DNA of 64,000 nt from NCBI RefSeq assembly GCF_900496995.4, contig NW_024470326.1:744001-808000 (forward strand), written 5' to 3'. The position numbers and the translations under genes were made by a program. Under the pieces are notes generated by a model. The model saw only the letters and a program-made list of their open reading frames with translations. It was not told the origin of the DNA and did no database searches. Positions 1-9,640 of the stretch are shown piece by piece. The first letter of the stretch is position 1. Each line of letters begins with the position of its first letter. The stretch comes from Aquila chrysaetos chrysaetos. Its lineage: Eukaryota; Chordata; Aves; Accipitriformes; Accipitridae.

Positions 1-270
1 TAATGTCTCCTTCTAGAACTACAATACCATTTCTGACCGTACTTTACACAGTTACAAAACACCCAACTCCAATGGTTGTGGTTACGATGCTTTAAATACG
101 GAATCTCGCTAAAATATTCCGGTGGTCTAGGGACTTCAGTCTCCACTTCACAACAAAAAGGTAAGTACTTAGGAGTTCCTGTTAATTTATATATATATAC
201 CAGCTCCGCTGGTTTGATGAGCTATCCGTTCTGTACGCCGAGGAGTAAAGTTCACCACCTGTAAATTATT
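1..270 (-). pseudogene. env-like open frame downstream of integrase, cut by window edge
   Basis: The minus strand is open for about 85-90 codons with no clear start, beginning at a TAA near 270. It is rich in cysteine, tryptophan and tyrosine, including an FCNC and a WYC motif resembling the cysteine-rich part of a gammaretroviral surface protein. The last codons before the edge encode a short arginine run plus histidine, the same ending as the env tail at 6149-6300. If that marks the same polypurine tract, env in this copy is internally deleted and the 3' LTR starts just off the window. Assignment to env is inference from position and composition. Confidence 0.45.
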
Positions 271-329
271 TCCAGGTGATACCTGGAGCCACTGGTATAA
301 AGTAGGTTTTACCGTTCTTCCAAAAGGAT

Positions 330-1500
330 TCATTCATACATGCAGTTCCTTTTTTTTTTTTTTTTATCACTAGTTTTACGTCTTCTGAAGTCTTTGCTAC
401 TTCCCACTGGTCTCTTGGCTAAAGGTCCTTTAATTCGCGAGGCGTGCGTCCATCCTCGTTCTGCAGTCCGGACAGCAGTTTCTGTGGTAAGTAAAACAAG
501 AAAGGGCCCCTCCCACCTAGGAGTGAGAGAGGATTCTTTCCAGGCTCTGATTAATACCATATCGCCTGGCTTCACTGAATGTATGGATATATCTAAGGGT
601 GGCCTCTGTACCACCATTCCCTTCTTTCGCAATTGCTCTCTCCTTTTCATCAGCAGAACAATATAAGGGTTAATACTATCTTCATCTAAAGTAGGGTAAT
701 TGGCTGGGCATTCCATATCATAGGGCATGCCATATAACATTTCAAATGGGGAAATTCCAGTATCTGCTCGGGGCTGAGTCCGAATATTTAGTAAAGCAAT
801 TGACAAACATCTTACCCATGACGTTTTGGTTTCTATCATTAACTTAGTTAATTGTTTCTTTATTTCTCCATTCATTCGTTCTACTTTCCCGGAGCTTTGG
901 GGATGCCAAGGGGTATGGAACTCCCATTTAGTTCCAAAGGGGGCTAGAGCTTCTTTTACTACTTTGGAAACGAAATGTGGGCCTCTATCTGAATCAATAG
1001 TTTCAATATTTCCATATCGCGGTATGATATGCTCTAAAAGTACTTTTACCACTGTATTAGCAGTTGCCCTAGCAGTAGGGAACGCCTCGACATAATGAGT
1101 GAGGTGGTCTACCAATACAAGTAAGTGTTTATATCGCCCTATTTTAGGGAGATCAGTAAAATCAATCTGTATTTTGGCAAATGGTCGGTGTGCCAATTCC
1201 CGTCCCCCTTGTACTTTTTCTCTAAGATGCTGCTTATTGATCCTCTGGCATGTTAGGCACCCTTGTACGATTCCCTTGGCTACATTATAAATCCCAATAC
1301 ACATGTACTTTATTGCGAATTGATCAACCAGCGCTTGGACACCCCAATGAGTCTTTGAGTGCATACCTCTCATTATTTTCCATGTTAGTGCTTTTGGTAA
1401 CACCTGTCTCCCATCGGGTAGTTCCCAATTACCCTCTTTTTCCACTACTCCCATTTCCTTCAATTTATCCATTTCTGGTTTCCTAAACTGTGGGCTTAGG
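330..1500 (-). pseudogene. pol: Retroviral integrase (class I ERV)
   Basis: Integrase inserts viral DNA into the host chromosome. The N-terminal zinc site is visible as HSKTH followed about 30 residues later by CLTC. The catalytic core has the expected acidic triad: Asp in LVDHLTHYVEAF, Asp in DSDRGPHF and Glu in GKVERMN. A tryptophan-containing C-terminal domain ends in a lysine run encoded by a long A tract (plus-strand T run near 350-366). The frame is open from about 1637 and first includes the end of RNase H. It is separated from upstream pol by a one-base frameshift near 1658. The domain itself is intact; the polyprotein is not. Confidence 0.93.
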
Positions 1501-1539
1501 ATTCTTGCCGGCGTTTCACCTGCCGGCGGGGTGGTGGTC

Positions 1540-2000
1540 ACAGCAAGTAGTGCTGCCGCCTTGGCTTCTTGGTCAGCAAGATTATTCTCTCGAATTTCAG
1601 GGGTCGTTCCTCTTTGGTGTCCCTTAACATGTACCACAGCTATTCGCTTGGGCCCTCTTATTGCTTGTAGAATTTGACAATCAGTTCCTCATGAACCAAA
1701 CCTTTTCCTTGAGAATTAATAAGTCCCCGTTCCTCCCAAATTTTTCCAAAAGTGTGTATCACTCCATACACATATGTTGAATCAGTGTACACGGTTCCTT
1801 CTTTGTCCTTTAGAAGTTCCAATGCCCTAAGTACTGCGTATAACTCACATGCCTGCGCCGACCAACTAGGACTGAGGGGTCCGGATTCCTTTACTTCTAG
1901 GCTTCCCCCGTCCACAACTGCATATCCTGACTTCCTTTTCCCTGCTATTACTCGAGATGACCCATCAGCGAATAACTTTTCTCCCTCTCCCAATTCTACC
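1540..2000 (-). pseudogene. pol: RNase H domain of ERV pol
   Basis: RNase H degrades the RNA of the RNA:DNA hybrid during reverse transcription. Its acidic residues are visible in order: Asp in FADGSS, Glu in ACELYA, Asp in YTDST and Asp in NLADQEA. The domain is split by a single-base frameshift near 1658-1662: the upstream frame ends in KFYKQ then TAA, and the homologous reading resumes one base away. Upstream it follows the connection domain in the same frame. Confidence 0.88.
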
Positions 2001-3271
2001 TCTTCTAGATCTGGCCTAATTTTCGTTTGTTCTTCAATGGTTTGGAGGCAATTATGTGTTAGCTCTTCTTCAGGACCTCCATACAAAAATTGCGCCGGGT
2101 TCTGCAAGCTTGTTGTTCCGATCTCCAATTTAGGGGAATGGATTAGGATCCCCTCATATTTTAAAAGCCTAGCATCGGTGATCCATTTTTCAGCCTTTTG
2201 TTGGAAAACTTCCCGAATATTATGGGGGGAGAACACCCTTAATTCACTTCCAAATGTTACCTTATTTGCTTCTTCCACTATCAGGGCTACAGCAACGACT
2301 GCCTGTAAACAGGCGGGCCACCCTCTACTGACGGGGTCTAATAATTTGGAAATATACCCTACGGGTTTCTTTTTCCCTGCCCACTCCTGGGTCAAAACCC
2401 CGTATGCTGTCCCCTCCTCAGTGGCCACAAATAAATAAAAGCGTCTCTTCACATCAGGCAGACTCAAGACAGGGGCATTAACTAGATCGGCCTTGAGACT
2501 CTCTAATCTCTCTTCATCCTCTTGGGTCCATTTAAGCAATCCATCCATAGTTAACTTTTGATACAAAAATCGTGCTTTCGCACTAAAGTTCTCGATCCAC
2601 TGCCTACAATACCCAAATAGCCCTAACAATTGTCTAATCTGTCATTTACTCCTCGGGGCTTTCAGTGATAAAATCCCATTCACTCGTTCGGGGTCTAACT
2701 TCTTAGTCCCCTTGCTTGTCCAGTGTCCTACATATTTTACCTCCTCTTCCACAAACTGTAGTTTTGACCGTGATACCTTGAGGCCTTGAAGGCTCAAGAA
2801 ATTTAACAACCGTATGCTTTCTTTTCTGACTATCTCTTGATTCTCTCCTGCCAACAATAAGTCATCCACATACTGTACTAGCACGACCCCATCTTGCCAA
2901 CCGGTATTCCCGTAGAATCCGTTCTAGGGCTTGTCCAAATAAGTTTGGAGATTCCGTAAACCCTTGGGGAAGTACAGTCCACCTTAACTGCTGTCTCCTA
3001 TGAGTGTCTGGGTCTTCCCACTCGAAGGCAAAATAATCTCTACATTCCTCCTTTAGAGGGCATGACCAGAATGCATTCTTAAGATCTATTACACTATACC
3101 ATTGGTTCTCGGGCCCCAATTGACTCAACAGGGTGTGTGGGTTTGCCACTACCGGGAACCGGCTGACAGTCCGTTTATTGATTTCTCTTAGGTCATGCAC
3201 CAGCCGATAGCTACTATTAGATTTTTTTACTGGTAAAATCGGGGTATTAAAAGGGGACACTGCAGGGTTCA
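2000..3271 (-). pseudogene. pol: Reverse transcriptase and connection domain of ERV pol
   Basis: RNA-dependent DNA polymerase. Motifs seen are LVHDLREIN (fingers), VIDLKNAFW (first catalytic Asp), LPQGFTESP and YVDDLLLA (the catalytic Asp pair), then LLGFLGYCRQW-like thumb sequence and a connection domain. The coding line is broken three times. Protease runs into a TGA near 3269 after a G run. RT shifts frame near 2880 in another G run just before YVDD. An in-frame TGA at 2642-2644 sits where family members have Arg, consistent with CGA to TGA. The two frameshifts may be sequencing errors; the TGA looks mutational. Confidence 0.92.
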
Positions 3272-3841
3272 AGTACTCCCCTTTCCCAATAGTCTCTCGA
3301 TCTCAGGTTTTAGTCCCCTTCTCCCTTCATTAGATAAGGGATATTGTTTAATTCTCACTGGAATCTCGGGGTTCTTAATAACCACCTCAAACGGTTCAAT
3401 ATCCAGTTTTCCAACTGTTTCGGGAGTATACCACACTTCGGGGTTAATTTGCTTCTCATCCACCTCTGTAAGGGGACAAAGCCTGATTTTTAACTCTTCC
3501 TTTTCCACATCCACCCGAATCCCCATTTCTACGATTAAATCCCTACCCAATAGGTTATATTCCGCTTCAGGTACTAACAACAGCGTTCCGATTCCGTATC
3601 TGCAACTTGATTCCACCGCTACATCATTTATAACAGGGACCCTAAAAGGTTCCCCTTTTGCTCCAATTACATTAGCTTTATCCCCGGATATTTTACATCC
3701 CGGAGGTAATGATTGTACCGTAGACCTCTCGGCTCCAGTATCTGCAAGAAAGGTCACCTCCTGGCGCTGAGGACACACTTCTAAAGTTATCAAGGGCTCT
3801 TTCTTACCAGGGGTCCTCAGCACATAGAGCCCCTGACCCCA
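3269..3841 (-). pseudogene. pro: Retroviral aspartic protease (class I ERV)
   Basis: Homodimeric aspartic protease that cleaves Gag and Gag-Pol. The active-site motif is LADTGAE. It begins directly after the gag UAG at 3842-3844 in the same frame, so it would be made by stop-codon readthrough. Near 3269 the frame ends prematurely in a G run (GKGST then stop), and the RT reading continues in a neighbouring frame from there. Confidence 0.9.
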
Positions 3842-5316
3842 CTAATCCTCCCGGAACGCTTTTTCATCCTGAATCCTTTTTCTACATTCTCTCTTCATGT
3901 GTCCTTTTTTCCCGCAGTAGAAACATTCTACAGCTTTATCTCCTCTCCTCTCGATTCTTTCCTTATCTTCCCCACCAGGCCTACCGGGTCTCCTTATCAC
4001 ACCTTTCCGTCCTTCTCTTACCGCTGCAATCAGCAGCCTAGTCTGCCGCTTTTCCGTTTCCTCTTCTCGCCTCACATACACATTCTGGGCTTCTCTAAGT
4101 AATTCATCCAACCCCCACTCCTGCCAGTCCTCAATTTTCTCCAACTTCTTCCTAATATCTCCCCACGATTTGGCCACGAACTGAGTTTTCAGCAACGCTT
4201 GTCCCACAGGAGTGGCAGGATCTACCCCAGAATATAACTGGAAGTTTCTCCTTAACCTTTCAAGCCATTCTGTCGGGGTCTCATCTTTTTTCTGTTGTTC
4301 ACTAAAGGCTTTATTACTATTCTGTCCTCGTGGAACAGATTCCCGTATCCCCTGAATTATAATTGTTCTCAAGTCTGACATATTATTCCTGTGAGCCGGA
4401 TCCTGATTATTCCAGTTTGGCCGATTTAAGGGCCATTTTTGATCCGCCGCTGGGCCAGCCTGATGTTGCTGGTCCCACGCTCTCATCCCAGCCCCTCTAA
4501 TCATGTCCCTTTCTTCTACGGTAAATAATATGCCCAGGATAGACTGTAATTCATCCCATGTGTACAAATTCGGTCCCAAGAATTGATCCAGCCTCTCGGC
4601 TACCCCCAGGGGATCATCTAACAAACTCCCCATTTCCTTCTTAAATTCCCTTACATCCCCTGTATTAAGGGGAACTGCCACATACCCCGGTCCCGGTCCC
4701 CCTGTGCATCCCCCCCAGGCACTAACATTTCCCGAAGAGGAAACAATCTTTCCTCTCCTCGCCTTATTCTATTACGTGCAGACCTTCTGGGAGGGGGTGC
4801 CGGGGTCAGGGAATCAGGTTCCAAATCTGATCCTTCCTGGGCCTGGGCTATTTCCTGGCCTTGGGGTGGGTCCTGAGGCAGAGGGGCCTGAGGGGCATAG
4901 GGAGGGGGCCAAAGGGGGTCCTTATCCTCTTTTCGAGGTTTATCTCGTCTGTTTTCCCTTAAGGCAAAGAGGAATGACGGCTCCCAGGATTGGGGAATCC
5001 ATAAGGCAGCATATTCACTCTCCTCTGGGCTGGCTGGTGGTCTTTTATTGTTTACCCATATATTTAATTGTTGACACACCCAATCCTCAGAGGACCCGAA
5101 CATGGGCCAGAGTACGTGAGGATTGCTGAGAGGTTTCCCACCCCAAATCTCAATACAATAATTAATCATCTTTTCCTTAGACTTATCCTTTTTCTTTGGA
5201 GAACTGTCCCAATGCCTTATCATCAGGCCTAAGGGACTATCTGGGGGTATGTCTGGTAACTTATCTTTCTTCCCCGTCCCAATGGGTCCAGAGGGCTTGC
5301 TTTTCCTCTGTCCCAT
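3842..5316 (-). pseudogene. gag: Gag polyprotein (class I ERV), one frameshift
   Basis: Structural polyprotein of about 490 codons. The Met followed by Gly-Gln at 5316 is the likely start because it gives an N-myristoylation signal and a basic stretch; the Met at 5346 lacks this. Order is matrix, a proline-rich segment with PPPYAPQAP (a PPxY late-domain-like motif), capsid, a charged helix, then nucleocapsid with one CCHC knuckle (CFYCGKKGHMKREC). Matrix plus linker read in one frame to about 4660; capsid reads in another from about 4681. The break lies beside G and C runs, so one base has been gained or lost. The 3' end is a UAG followed in frame by protease. Confidence 0.92.
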
Positions 5317-5685
5317 CTTCCGAGGTGCCCTTATCCACACACACACTCACATCCCCTCGGTCGTGACTGGCTCCCTCGCGGGCTACGAGAACTGCACTAC
5401 TGGAGGGTCCGCACTCGCGTGATCTCAGAGAGACCTCTCACACACTCGCACCTCGGGATAACCACCCCAACCAAACGGCTCACAATTTACATACTCACCT
5501 GCTCCTGAGGTCTTCGTTTGGTCTTCGTGCACAAAATTTAAGGGGTCCTGCAGGTTCTTTTGCTCAATTATCGTAATTTAAAGGGGTTCGTGGGTCCAGG
5601 GTGTGGCGGCGGCACCTCCTCAAGACGGGGCTATCCGGGGATAGGGTGTCTCCCTGCTTGCGAGGGTCCGCACCAGAGAACCTGG
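5317..5685 (-). other. Proviral leader (untranslated) with splice donor
   Basis: This 370-bp stretch between primer site and gag start has no long frame on the minus strand. It contains a strong donor match, CAG|GTGAGTAT, with the cut between 5499 and 5498 on the minus strand, as expected for a subgenomic env mRNA. The packaging signal would also lie here but was not identified. Confidence 0.6.
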
Positions 5686-5703
5686 ATCCGAGTCACGGCA
5701 CCA
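5686..5703 (-). promoter_or_regulatory. Primer-binding site, tRNA-His type
   Basis: The plus strand reads ATCCGAGTCACGGCACCA, which is the 3' end of histidine tRNA including CCA. On the proviral (minus) strand it is therefore an 18-base primer site that starts four bases after the LTR ends in CA. Confidence 0.9.
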
Positions 5704-5707
5704 AGTT

Positions 5708-6158
5708 TGTTATAGAGGCTCGTGACAAATTGGAGGAGCCAATTTGTATTAAATAAAAAGATTGAATTTATTAGCAAGCGATAAGAGAGCAAAACAGCGC
5801 TGGGCGGCCGGGGAGTCTGCGCTCTACCAACGGCTCGCACTTTATGCTATAGTTACATTCCTTATATACAGTTTATGCACCCCTTTCTTGTAAGTCTCCG
5901 CCTTGTCCTGCTTCTTCTTTCTTCACTCGTGCAGGCAGATTCGGTCGATCTTCTCAAGGATGAGTGTCTTTTGATGTAGAATGTCCTTTGATGTGGAGAA
6001 GTACAATCGTGGCAGAATTAATCCCCTTATCTGGTAAATTGCAGCTGTTGTCTTTTCCCTCCTTATCTAGTAAGTTATAGCTGTTGTTCTTTTCCCGTGA
6101 TCTTTACGCAACATTTAAGCAAGCTTTGTTATTTGCACGGGGCATCTGTTAAATCTCA
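5708..6158 (-). repeat. LTR of class I ERV
   Basis: The 3' boundary is clear: the minus strand ends CTATAACA, followed by four bases and the primer site. An AATAAA signal lies at 5767-5772 and a TATA box (TATATAAG) at 5861-5868, placing the cap site near 5835 and giving a conventional U3-R-U5 layout. The 5' boundary at 6158 is inferred from a TG directly after the purine tract; it is uncertain by tens of bases. Confidence 0.75.
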
Positions 6159-6518
6159 ATATGTCTCCTCCTCCTTCCCGATTGGTATGCAAGATCCAAG
6201 TTGTTATATTGTAGTCTTATTATCATTACTTCGATTGATTCTATCTTGCTTTGAACAAGGGCTATAACTTTATTTAAAACACCTGGACTAAAAGTTAAGG
6301 TTAGCAGTAATATTCTGCAATTGTAACACAGTTCCAAAAAGTACAATAATATTGGTTAGGTGCGTTGTAATACCCGTTCCCTGGATTAAAACTAGGACAA
6401 AAATAGAAGGGCTTTCCATTCAAGCATGGACTTATGGGAGCCAGAGTACAAAGTGGGGCGGTAATGTCCCTACCCCCACGTGAGATTTTATGAACAAAGT
6501 TAACCCATTTATTACAGA
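6149..6518 (-). pseudogene. env: Internally deleted env remnant plus polypurine tract
   Basis: Upstream of the LTR the minus strand encodes a surface-protein piece (about 6518-6303) containing PCLNGKPFYFC and a YYC/WNC cysteine motif. After a frame change comes a segment (about 6300-6149) containing VLNKVIALVQSKIE, resembling the membrane-proximal and cytoplasmic tail of a gammaretroviral transmembrane subunit. Most of the surface protein and the fusion and heptad regions are missing. A purine tract (6159-6180) directly precedes the LTR. The high-coordinate end breaks off into the minisatellite near 6518. Its place upstream of the LTR is why a second, tandem provirus is inferred. Confidence 0.65.
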
Positions 6519-8785
6519 CCTGGCCTCCCTCCCGGTGCTTGCGGGGTAGACATGGCCTCCCTACCAGCAAGCACCGGATTGACATGGCCTCCCCAACCAT
6601 GGGGGTGGGGTAGACCTGGCGCCCCCTACCTGATCCTCCGGGGTACTACAGGTACCCTTACTGGTACTCCAGGGCAGTACCGATACCCCCACTAGTACTC
6701 CGGGGTAGCACCGATAACCCTCCCCCGGGTACTTGGGGGTAGTACCGATACCCCTACTGGTACTCCGGGGTACAACTGCTGTCCCTGCTTGCGCCCGGCG
6801 GTAGACCCACCCTCCCTACCTGACCCTCTGGGGTAGGCCTTGTGTCCCTACCTGATGCTCCGGGGTTACCTGGCCTCCCTACCAGCGCGGGCGTGGTAGA
6901 CCTGGCCTCCCTGCTGGCGCCGGTGGGGTAGACCTGGCCTCCCTGCCCGCAAGGTCGGGGTAGACATGGCCTCCCTACCGGTGCTTGCGGGTTAGACCTG
7001 GCCTCCCTAAACACGGGGGTGGGGTAGACCTGGCGTCCCGACCTCATCCTCCCGGGTAATACCGTTACCCCAATTGGTACTCCAGGGTAGTAGCGGTACC
7101 CCTGATGGTACCCCGGGGTACACCTGCTGTTCCTACTGGTGCTCCGGTCTACACCTGGCTGCCCTACCTGAAAGCGCCGGGCTCAGCCCAGCGTCCCTAC
7201 CTGATGCTCCGGGGTAGTACCGGTACCCCTACTGGTAATCCAGGGGTACACCTGGCGTCACAATGGGTGCGCGGGGGTAGACCCGCGCTCCCTACCTGAC
7301 CCTCTGGCTTCGGCCTGCTACCCCTACCTGATGTTCCAGGAAGGCCTGGCGTCCCCACCCGCATGGACGGGGTAGACCAGGCCTGCCTACCTCACCATCG
7401 GGGGTAGGCCTGGCGTCCCTTCCAGACCCTCTGGGGTAGTACCGGTACCCCTACTGGTACTCCAGGGTAGTAGCGGTACCCCTGCTGGTACCCCAGGGTA
7501 CACTTGCTGTCCCTACTGGTGTTTCGGTCTAGACCAGGCCTCCCTACCGGCAAACACGTTGTTGACCTGGCCTCCCTAACCATGTGTGTGGAGTAGACCT
7601 GGCGTCCCCTATCTGATCCTCCGGGGTACTACCAGTACACTTACTGGTACTGCAGGGTAGTAAAGATACCCCCACTAGTACTCTGGGGTAGCACCGGTAA
7701 CACCCACCCCCCCCCCCCCCCGTGGGTACTTGGGAGTAGTACCAATACCCCTACTGGTACTCCGGGGTACAACTGCTGTCCCTGCTGTCACCCGGCGGTA
7801 GACTTGCCCTCCCTACCTGACCATCTCGGGTAGGCCTCGTATCCCTACCTGATGCTCCGGGGTAGACCTGGCCACTCTACCGGCACTGGCGAGGTAGACA
7901 TGGCCTCGCTGCCCGCAAGGTCGGGGTAGACCTGGCCTCCCTACCGGTGCTTGTGGGGTACTCCAGGCCTCCCTGCTGGCACCGTTGGTGTAGACCTGGC
8001 CTCCCTAACCATGGGGGTGGGGTAGACCTGGCGTCCTGACATCATCCTCCCGGGTAGTACCGTTACCCCTATTGGTACTCCAGGGTAGTAGCGGTACCCC
8101 TGATGGTACCCCGGGGTACAACTGCTCTCCCTGCTGGTGCTCCAGGCTAGACCTGGCCTCCCTACCTGAAGCACCAGGCTCGGTCTGGTGTCCCTTCCGG
8201 ACACTCCAGGGCAGTACCGGTACCCTACTTGTACTCTGGGGTACACCTGGCATCACAATGGGTGCGCGGGGGTAGACCCGCCCTCCCTACCTGACCCTCT
8301 GGTGTTGCCTTCGTTGGCGTGGCGACCTGGTTCAGGAACGGCACGGTGACCAACCCCAGGCCACTCAGGCCATCAGCTCACGGACACCAATGTGGTGGAC
8401 GGCAAATGGCATTTATTTGTGAGTGACACGGCATTATATAGCTTGGGTTTATGACGTCACTTCCGTCCGCTTACCTCATACACTAAGCGCCATTGGCTAC
8501 CTGGAGAGGGGCCCTATCTTTCCGTACAGCGCGACATCTTCCGGCCGCCAGACCCTAACTACCCACACTCTGGGGTAGGCCTGCTACCCCTACCTGACGC
8601 TCCAGGTAGGCCTGGCGTCCCTACCTGCGCAGACAGGGTAGACCAGGCCTCCCTACCTGACTGTCAGGGGTAGGCCTGGCGTCCCTTCCAGACGCTCGGG
8701 GTACTACCGGTACCCCTACTGGTACTCCAGGGTAGTAGCGGTACCCCTGCTGGTACCCCGGGGTACACCTGCTGTCCCTACTACT
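6519..8785. repeat. GC-rich minisatellite with ~1-kb higher-order period
   Basis: Degenerate tandem units of about 30 bp, such as GGGGTAGACCTGGCCTCCCT, alternate with blocks built on GGTACC-like palindromic words. Longer blocks recur: CAATGGGTGCGCGGG occurs at 7261 and 8256 (995 bp apart). The block beginning near 7433 recurs near 8698; subtracting the 271-bp LTR insertion gives about 994 bp. So there are at least two higher-order copies. A C run (~7703-7722) lies inside. Long frames here are by-products of the repeat. Confidence 0.9.
8303..8567 (-). mobile_element. Solo alpharetrovirus-like LTR with 6-bp target duplication
   Basis: A 265-bp insert sits inside the minisatellite, flanked on both sides by CTCTGG (8297-8302 and 8568-8573). 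On the minus strand it starts TGTGGGTAGT and ends AAGGCAACA, giving the TG...CA ends of an LTR. It has a TATA-like TATATAA, an AATAAA and then GCCATTTG and CCACATTGGTG, words typical of the R-U5 of avian leukosis/sarcoma-type viruses. A 6-bp duplication is what that group makes. No internal viral sequence remains, so this is a solo LTR. Confidence 0.88.
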
Positions 8786-8831
8786 GTTCCATTCATTTCT
8801 TTCTGTCTTACCTTTCTCCTCTATACTCACA

Positions 8832-9640
8832 GAATCAGAGACATGTTTAAGACTGGAAGGGACCAGTTCAACCTCCTCAGCTGTGGAAGGGTCAGCTAGA
8901 GTATGTTGCTCAGCACCTTATCTAAGTGGGTATGGAGTACCCCATGGATGGGGACTCCACAACCTCTCCGGGAAGCCTGTTCCAGTGTTTAACCACTCTC
9001 ACAGTCAAACACTTTCTTCTGGGGTTCAGATGGAATTTTATACATTAATGGGATGCCCCTCAGCCTTTTCTTCTCCAGGCTGAACAATCCCACATCTCTC
9101 AGCCTTTCCTCCTAGGAAAGATGCTCCAGTCCCTTAAACCAGCTTTGTGGCCCTTTGCTGCACTTGCTTGAGTAGGTCAACAAGTATGATGCACTGGGCA
9201 GCGCAGCACTTGACACAGCACTCCAGCTGTGTGGCCTCAGCAGTGCTGAGTAGAGGGGAAGGAACACCTTCCTCCATCTGCCAGCAATGCTTCTCCTCAT
9301 GCAGCCCAGGAGGCTGTTGGCCTTTGCCATGAAGGGTGCATTGCTCGCTCATGCTCAGCTGCTTGTCCTCTGGCACCTCAAGGTCCTTCTCTGTGCAGCT
9401 GCTCTCTAGCTGGTCGACCCCCAGCATGACGTCCACAGTGGGGTTGGATCACAGGCTGTCCTCCCCCAGGGACTTGTCCTTCTTGAAGATGAGCTTCACC
9501 TCTGGCACAGGTCCCACAGTGCTGCAGAGTCACCTGGGACAGCAAAGCCCTCTCCTGCCAGGGCTGCACAGCCCAGGCCTCTTTCTCTCTGGCCTTGGGG
9601 ACTGCAGCTTTTGCTCTCAGCTGTGAGAACCACATTCATC
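8832..9640 (-). mobile_element. CR1 LINE fragment, 3' region
   Basis: The plus strand begins with the reverse complement of a CR1 3' end (AGAATCAGAGA..., GGAAGGGACC, CTCCACAACCTCTC) and continues through the characteristic 3'-UTR-like segment. No open CR1 reading frame survives. It directly follows the minisatellite. Confidence 0.8.

Larger units (their letters stand above)
1..6518 (-). mobile_element. Class I (gammaretrovirus-like) ERV, tandem proviral arrangement
   Basis: Minus-strand provirus read from high to low coordinates: env remnant, polypurine tract, LTR, histidine-tRNA primer site, leader with splice donor, gag, protease, polymerase, integrase, then the start of an env-like frame running off the left edge. 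Gag and pol lie in one frame separated by a UAG stop, and nucleocapsid has one zinc knuckle; both are gammaretroviral traits. The coding region has four single-base frame breaks and one internal TGA. The 3' LTR of the gag-pol copy must lie outside the window. The class is well supported. The tandem reading is inferred from the order of parts. Confidence 0.9.

Noticed and set aside
6519..8785. Possible CRISPR-like array
   Set aside because: Units are degenerate, adjacent and without unique spacers, and the genome is a bird's.
6754..8830. Gly/Pro/Arg-rich frames of 60-100 codons
   Set aside because: They are translations of the minisatellite; the same peptide text recurs in several frames and stops at unit boundaries.
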